DNA of 35,756 nt from an uncultured Pelagibacteraceae bacterium (GTDB lineage: Bacteria; Pseudomonadota; Alphaproteobacteria; Pelagibacterales; Pelagibacteraceae): contig CACDUV010000008.1 in assembly GCA_902556065.1 (NCBI GenBank), forward strand, positions 1 to 35,756, read 5' to 3'. The notes beneath the pieces were generated by a model. The model saw only the letters and a program-made list of their open reading frames with translations, made no database searches and was not told the origin of the DNA. The position numbers and the translations under genes are program-made. Of the stretch, positions 31,062-35,756 are shown in pieces (position 1 is the first letter of the stretch; every line of letters starts with the position of its first letter).

Positions 31062-33137
31062 TTAAATTTTTTCTGAAATTTTTAATGCAAAAGCGTAGTC
31101 GAGTGCAATTTCTTCTATTGCACCATCTCTACCAGATTTACCCCCATGACCAGCATTCATTTCTGTTTTAAGGAGCAGCAAATTATTATCAGTTTTATAG
31201 TCTCTAAGTTTAGCTGTAAATTTTGCAGGTTCATCAAATAAAACTCTGTTATCGCTTAAACTAGTTGTTATTAGCATATGAGGATAATCCATTTTTTTTA
31301 TATTATTATATGGAGCATATGAGAAAATATAATCAAAGTGCTCTTTGTTTTCTTTAGCATTACCAAATTCATCAAATTCACCAACTGTAAGTGGTAAAGA
31401 ATGATCGAGATTTGTCGTTAATGAGTCCACAAAAGGAACAGCCATAATTATACCTAAAAATAATTCAGGAGCTTGATTAACAACAGCTCCCATTAATAAA
31501 CCACCAGCAGATCCACCCATTCCTATTATTTTTCCTTTTGAGGTGTAGTTATTTTCAATCAAATATTTTGCAGCAAAAATATAATCTTCAAATGTATTTT
31601 TTTTATTAGTTAACTTTCCTTCTTTCCACCATTTCATTCCTTTTTCCATTCCACCTCTAATGTGTGCAGTAGCCCAAATAATATCTCTATTTATTAAGCT
31701 AAGTCTTGTTGAAGAAAAACTTGGACTCATCGAACTACCATACGATCCATATCCGTATAATAATAAATTTGCTTTTCCGTCTATTTTTGTATTTTTGTGT
31801 CTTGTAATTGTGAGCGGAACCATTCTTCCATCATGGGATTCATACTCTATTCTTTCAACTATATAGTCATCTTTGTTATGCCCCGATGGTATTTCTTGTT
31901 CTTTAACAAATGTTTTAGATTTAGTTTTTAAATTATATTTGTAAACTCTTGAAGGTGTTTTAGGTGAAGAGTATGAAACATAAACTTCATCTGTATTTCT
32001 ATTTCTTTGCGCTAATGTAACTCCAGGTACATATACTTTTTCGTCAGAAAAAATTAATTCTTCTTCTTTGCTTGTTGAAGCATCGATAACAAAGAGTTTG
32101 TCTAAAGCATTTGATGTTTCTGATCTAATTATCCAGTTTTTTAAAAATGTACAACCACCAATTAACACCTCTTTCTTTGCAGCAATAAATACCCTCCAGT
32201 TTTGATTTTCTAAAGTTTCTGAAAAATCTATTTTAAAATCTTCCGCATCTTTATTTGTATGATTATAAAATTTTCCATTCCATGAATTTACAGAGTAAAG
32301 AATTCCCTTTTCTCGTTTAATTATTAATTTTGGATTTGGTTTTTCTTCATTAACATGAAAATAATATTGCTCTGAAGTATTGTGATCCGAAGTGTTTATG
32401 AAATAATATTTCTCATCAGAGCTTAATCCCATGCTAACTGTAAAAGCTTCACTTTTTTCATTAAAGATTAGTTCATCTTCGTTTTCAAAATCTCCAATTT
32501 TATGTCTATAGATTTTTCTAGCTCTATGATTTTCATCTAACTTTGAGTAAAAAAGATACTTGTCATCTAAACTGAAAATTATACTTCCAGATGTTTCTTT
32601 GATTTCTTTTGAAATTATTTTATTATTTCTAATATTTCTTATATAAATTGTATAATACTCCGAGCCTTTAGTATCTAATGAGTACCCAAGATATTGATCA
32701 TTATTACTAACTTCTAGATCTCCAACACCAAAATATTCAACATTTAATTTTTCTTTTTCTTTGTCTCCATTCCATATTTCTTCAATTTCAGAAGAACCAA
32801 TTTTTTTTCTTAATTTTATAGAATAATTTCCTTTGGCGGTAGTCTTTGTCCAGTATTCATATGAGTGATCCTTAAAAGGCAAGCTTTCATCATCTAATTT
32901 TATTCTTCCTTTAATTTCATCAAATAATTTTTTTTGGGTATTTTTTGTATCTTTTAGATGATGTTCAGTAAATTCATTTTCTTCCTCTAAATATTCTTTT
33001 ACTTTTGGAAGAAGTTTAGTTTTGTCTTGTAAGACTTCTAAAATGTTTTCCTGATGTATCCAGCTATAATTATCCTCCCACTCTATATTGTGACAAGATT
33101 TTAGCTCTGGTTTTTTTTTTAGATATGGTACTTTCAT
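31062..33137 (-). CDS. ptrB: Oligopeptidase B (prolyl oligopeptidase family, S9A)
   Basis: This serine peptidase cuts short peptides after Arg or Lys. The 691 residues are standard for PtrB. An N-terminal part and seven-bladed propeller (about residues 70-400, with ISNDQYLGYSLDTKGSEYYTI-like blades) precede the alpha/beta-hydrolase domain. The nucleophile is Ser543 in GGSAGGLLMG. The region before it has GYGSYG and AHIRGG, the substrate-site acidic pocket includes GEFDEFGN, and the catalytic His is in NAGHGGKSGR near residue 665. No signal peptide is seen. The start is only 16 bp from that of the divergent DnaJ-like gene, so their promoters must interleave. Confidence 0.93.
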   Translation of the reverse strand: MKVPYLKKKPELKSCHNIEWEDNYSWIHQENILEVLQDKTKLLPKVKEYLEEENEFTEHHLKDTKNTQKKLFDEIKGRIKLDDESLPFKDHSYEYWTKTTAKGNYSIKLRKKIGSSEIEEIWNGDKEKEKLNVEYFGVGDLEVSNNDQYLGYSLDTKGSEYYTIYIRNIRNNKIISKEIKETSGSIIFSLDDKYLFYSKLDENHRARKIYRHKIGDFENEDELIFNEKSEAFTVSMGLSSDEKYYFINTSDHNTSEQYYFHVNEEKPNPKLIIKREKGILYSVNSWNGKFYNHTNKDAEDFKIDFSETLENQNWRVFIAAKKEVLIGGCTFLKNWIIRSETSNALDKLFVIDASTSKEEELIFSDEKVYVPGVTLAQRNRNTDEVYVSYSSPKTPSRVYKYNLKTKSKTFVKEQEIPSGHNKDDYIVERIEYESHDGRMVPLTITRHKNTKIDGKANLLLYGYGSYGSSMSPSFSSTRLSLINRDIIWATAHIRGGMEKGMKWWKEGKLTNKKNTFEDYIFAAKYLIENNYTSKGKIIGMGGSAGGLLMGAVVNQAPELFLGIIMAVPFVDSLTTNLDHSLPLTVGEFDEFGNAKENKEHFDYIFSYAPYNNIKKMDYPHMLITTSLSDNRVLFDEPAKFTAKLRDYKTDNNLLLLKTEMNAGHGGKSGRDGAIEEIALDYAFALKISEKI

Positions 33138-33153
33138 TTATAATCGGAAATAT

Positions 33154-33654
33154 ATGAATTTTATAATTTATACATTATTAATTTTAATTGGTTTATATTT
33201 TTTATTAAGACTTTTTACTCAAGTTGCGTCAAAAAAAATATCTAAAGGTTTAAGAGTATTCTTATTCATAGTTTTAATCATCTTTGCAGTTTTATTTGCG
33301 ATAGGAGGTAAATTTTTACTTACTTTGCCATTCACGCTTGCAAGTCTTGCTCTTTTAAAATTGAAAGGAATGTCTATTTTTCAATTAATTTCATTGTACA
33401 GATTAATTCAAACTTTAAGAAATTCAGGGAGATTCTCATTTAATAACACTGCGTCAAATTTAAATACCATGTCTACTGAAGAAGCTTACCGTATACTTAA
33501 TTTAAGTCCTTCTAAAAGTTTAACCAAAGAAGATGTAAATAAAGCATACATTAAAATACAAAAAAAAATTCATCCAGATATTTCACCTGAAACCTCTAGG
33601 TTATCTACATTGGTAAATGAAGCTAAAGAAATAGTTTTGAGAGATATAACATAG
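33154..33654 (+). CDS. Membrane-anchored DnaJ-like (J-domain) protein
   Basis: The 166 residues have an N-terminal membrane helix (about 4-20), a second hydrophobic pair (about 38-70), and a C-terminal J domain of TIM14/Pam18-like type: AYRILNLSPS, KEDVNKAYIKIQKKIHPD with the HPD tripeptide, and NEAKEIVL. The HPD motif stimulates DnaK-type ATPases, so the protein may recruit Hsp70 to the inner membrane. Proteins of this layout are common and uncharacterised in alphaproteobacteria. It is divergent from ptrB with a 16-bp gap and is followed after 45 bp by the aldolase gene. Confidence 0.83.
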   Translation: MNFIIYTLLILIGLYFLLRLFTQVASKKISKGLRVFLFIVLIIFAVLFAIGGKFLLTLPFTLASLALLKLKGMSIFQLISLYRLIQTLRNSGRFSFNNTASNLNTMSTEEAYRILNLSPSKSLTKEDVNKAYIKIQKKIHPDISPETSRLSTLVNEAKEIVLRDIT

Positions 33655-33699
33655 ACAATTTAAACTTTACTATATTTTTTTTTTATATAAATTTTATTA

Positions 33700-34584
33700 A
33701 TGAGCAGTATCAATGGAATATATGCAGCATCAATGTCGATCTTAAACAAAGATCTAACTTTGAACATAGATAAAACTATCGAGCATGCAGAGATGGTAAT
33801 AAATAATGGTTGTCACGGTGTTGCAATATTTGGAAGTACAGGACAGGCTCAATTAATTCCTGTTGCGGAAAAAATTAAATTATTAAATAAAATTTCAACT
33901 AACAAATACAAAGATAAATTTATTATTGGAACAGGATTAAATTCTTTAGGAGAAACAATAAGTTTAATGAGAGTTGCAATGTCATTAGATTTTGAAAAAT
34001 TTTTAATTATGCCACCAGCTTATTATAAATATGGTGATGAAGATGTTGTTAATTTTTATTCAAAAATAGTAGAGTCGCTCCCAAAAAGCAAAATCATTTT
34101 ATATAATTTTGAGAAACTTTGTGGATACAAATTTAGTATTGAGTGCGTGGAAAGACTTGTCAAAAATTTTCCAGAACAAATAGTTGGGGTTAAGGATAGC
34201 TCATATAATCTTTATGAAAATCTAAAATTAGATAATTTTTCAGTTATGCCAGGTTCTGAATCTAAATTATTAAAAGGACTTGAGTTAGGTTGTTCAGGAA
34301 TAATAACAGCAACATGCAATGCAACATCCAAACTTGCTAGAAAAGTTTATTATGACTTTAAGGATGGAAAAGAACAAGAAGTTAACACTCAATTATGTGA
34401 TGTAAGAGGAACATTTGAAAAATATAATCTAATTTCTGGCTTACATACTTTTTATAAGAACAAAGATAGTTTTTATGAAAATTTACTACCGCCTCTAAGA
34501 ATTTTAAATAAAGAGGAAGAGATTGACCTTTTAAACAATTTAGAGAAGTTTAGTTTCTCACTAAAAGTATCAATGGTAGCTTAA
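33700..34584 (+). CDS. DapA/N-acetylneuraminate-lyase superfamily aldolase
   Basis: The 294 residues form a class I aldolase of the DHDPS/NAL superfamily. The Schiff-base Lys is K165 in IVGVKDSS, the catalytic Tyr lies near residue 136 in LYNF, and the substrate loop is GSTGQAQLIP in place of the GTTGE of true DapA. The rest of the barrel is intact, ending with the helical C-terminal domain. Because of the altered loop I do not assign lysine biosynthesis; it may act on another 2-keto acid. It is 1 bp ahead of the methyltransferase gene and probably cotranscribed with it. Confidence 0.82.
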   Translation: MSSINGIYAASMSILNKDLTLNIDKTIEHAEMVINNGCHGVAIFGSTGQAQLIPVAEKIKLLNKISTNKYKDKFIIGTGLNSLGETISLMRVAMSLDFEKFLIMPPAYYKYGDEDVVNFYSKIVESLPKSKIILYNFEKLCGYKFSIECVERLVKNFPEQIVGVKDSSYNLYENLKLDNFSVMPGSESKLLKGLELGCSGIITATCNATSKLARKVYYDFKDGKEQEVNTQLCDVRGTFEKYNLISGLHTFYKNKDSFYENLLPPLRILNKEEEIDLLNNLEKFSFSLKVSMVA

Positions 34585-34585
34585 A

Positions 34586-35756
34586 ATGCAGTTAGCAAGG
34601 TTCTTAAATAGTGTTTTTAAGAAAGATGGTTTTATTTTAGTCGATGCAAATTCTAAAAGTTATATCATCGGAAATCCTGAAAAGGAAAATCCTATAAAAG
34701 TTAAAATATTAAATAAAAATCTTCATTATAAACTTTTATTCCATCCCGATCTTTATTTTGGAGAAGCTTATACAGACGGAGAGATAGTTATTGAGGACGG
34801 AAGTCTTACAGATTTTTTAGATTTGTCTTTGATGAATTTTGGAAGAGGAGATTTAAATTTTTTTAGTTATTTAATTAATAGATTAAGAGGTTCATATAGA
34901 TATTTAACAAATTTTAATTTTATAAAAAAATCTAAAATGAATGTTTCGCATCACTATGACATCAAAGATGATCTTTATGATTTATTTTTAGATCCTAAAA
35001 GACAATATTCCTGTGCTTACTTTAAAAATGAAAACGACACTTTAGAGACTGCTCAAAATAATAAAATTCAACACATAATTAAGAAACTAAATATAAAGCC
35101 AAACCAAAAAGTATTAGATATTGGATGTGGATGGGGTTCTTTAGCTGTTGATATTGCAAAGTCAGCAAATTGTGAAGTAACTGGAATTACATTATCAGAA
35201 AATCAATTAAAATATTGCCAACAAAAAGCCAAAGAACTTAATTTAGAAAATCAATTAAGATTTAAGTTAATGGATTACAGGGAACTTGATGAAAAATTTG
35301 ATAGAATTGTAAGTGTTGGAATGTTTGAACATGTTGGAAGAAAATTTTATAAAAAATTTTTTTCACAAGTTGAAAAACTACTAAAAGACGATGGAGTTTC
35401 ATTAATTCATACTATTGGATCAGTAAATCCTCCAAGAGACCCTCATCCATGGATAACAAAATATATATTTCCTGGTGGTTATACACCAAGCTTAAGTGAA
35501 GTAACCACCCCAATTGAAAAAGCTGGGTTAATTGTATCTGATATTGAGGTATTAAGAATGCACTATTCTCATACATTAAGACATTGGAAAGAAAATTGCC
35601 TGAATAATAAAGATAAAATTATCAATATGTTTGATGAACGTTTTTTTAGAATGTGGGAATTTTATTTAGCAGGTTGTGAAATGGCTTTTAAGTGGGGAGA
35701 CCAAGTTGTATATCAGTTTCAACTTACTAAAAACTATACCTCTACACCTGTTACAA
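34586..35756 (+). CDS. Cyclopropane-fatty-acid-synthase family methyltransferase, 3' end beyond window
   Basis: The frame opens with ATG at 34586, 1 bp after the aldolase stop, and stays open for 390 codons to the window edge. It has the CFA-synthase layout: an N-terminal lipid-binding domain, the motif VSHHYDIKDDLYDLFLD followed by YSCAYF, the SAM-binding loop VLDIGCGWG at residues 176-184, VSVGMFEHVG, WITKYIFPGG and a C-terminal FYLAGCEMAFKWGDQVVYQF. Known members add a methylene or methyl group from SAM to unsaturated fatty chains of membrane lipids. Normal length is about 385-420, so only a few residues are missing. Lipid cyclopropanation is the family role; other methyl transfers are possible. 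Confidence 0.9.
   Translation, partial: MQLARFLNSVFKKDGFILVDANSKSYIIGNPEKENPIKVKILNKNLHYKLLFHPDLYFGEAYTDGEIVIEDGSLTDFLDLSLMNFGRGDLNFFSYLINRLRGSYRYLTNFNFIKKSKMNVSHHYDIKDDLYDLFLDPKRQYSCAYFKNENDTLETAQNNKIQHIIKKLNIKPNQKVLDIGCGWGSLAVDIAKSANCEVTGITLSENQLKYCQQKAKELNLENQLRFKLMDYRELDEKFDRIVSVGMFEHVGRKFYKKFFSQVEKLLKDDGVSLIHTIGSVNPPRDPHPWITKYIFPGGYTPSLSEVTTPIEKAGLIVSDIEVLRMHYSHTLRHWKENCLNNKDKIINMFDERFFRMWEFYLAGCEMAFKWGDQVVYQFQLTKNYTSTPVT

Noticed and set aside
1..35756. CRISPR arrays, insertion sequences, integrases, tRNA or rRNA genes, toxin-antitoxin or phage-defence genes
   Set aside because: No repeat-spacer pattern, transposase or integrase motif, tRNA-like cloverleaf, rRNA sequence or defence-type gene was seen on either strand by inspection.

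Overview
The window looks like a piece of a SAR11-type (Pelagibacterales, Alphaproteobacteria) chromosome. It is very AT-rich, genes are packed with 0-20 bp gaps or 4-bp ATGA overlaps, most starts lack a visible Shine-Dalgarno sequence, and the products are alphaproteobacterial in type. I see no rRNA, tRNA, CRISPR array, insertion sequence or integrase. The taxonomic call is my reading of style and content, not a database result.

Layout. (1) 1-4390, plus strand: the 3' part of a ChvG-like sensor kinase, then ahcY, tsaE and an amgK/murU-like pair. (2) 4368-5734: gpmA (minus) and a lytic-transglycosylase-like lipoprotein (plus). (3) 5731-11114, minus strand: an operon read as msrA, an SseA-type sulfurtransferase, an RND membrane-fusion protein and its RND pump. 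(4) 11149-12658, plus: an EamA permease and AlkA. (5) 12655-23297: a purine-degradation island. The minus strand carries two xdhC-type maturation genes with a DUF1330 gene, and a tightly overlapped uraD-alc-allA-puuE operon. The plus strand carries a lone cytochrome c and uraH-xdhA-xdhB-guaD-puuD-phosphoribosyltransferase. (6) 23348-28572, minus: a BMP-type ABC importer (deaminase, ATPase, two permeases, binding protein). (7) 28700-30466, plus: a small lipoprotein and an NCS2 xanthine/urate-type permease. (8) 30514-33137, minus: hsp20 and oligopeptidase B. (9) 33154-35756, plus: a membrane DnaJ-like protein, a DapA-family aldolase and a nearly complete cyclopropane-fatty-acid-synthase-like methyltransferase cut by the window end.

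How it works together. Regions 5-7 encode a complete route. Purines would enter by the ABC importer or the NCS2 permease. Guanine is deaminated to xanthine (GuaD), oxidised to urate (XdhAB with XdhC) and to 5-hydroxyisourate (PuuD), then passed through UraH and UraD to allantoin. PuuE, allantoicase and AllA finish at glyoxylate and urea. The phosphoribosyltransferase can divert bases to salvage. No urease, molybdenum-cofactor gene or transcription factor is present, so cofactor supply, urea use and control must lie elsewhere.

Points most worth a second look are a urate oxidase lacking its usual cytochrome c domain beside an orphan cytochrome c; a ROSE-like RNA thermometer before hsp20; a Shine-Dalgarno-sequestering hairpin before the xanthine/urate-type permease; a perfect 10-bp inverted repeat before the importer operon; and an RND fusion protein that seems to lack its alpha-helical hairpin.
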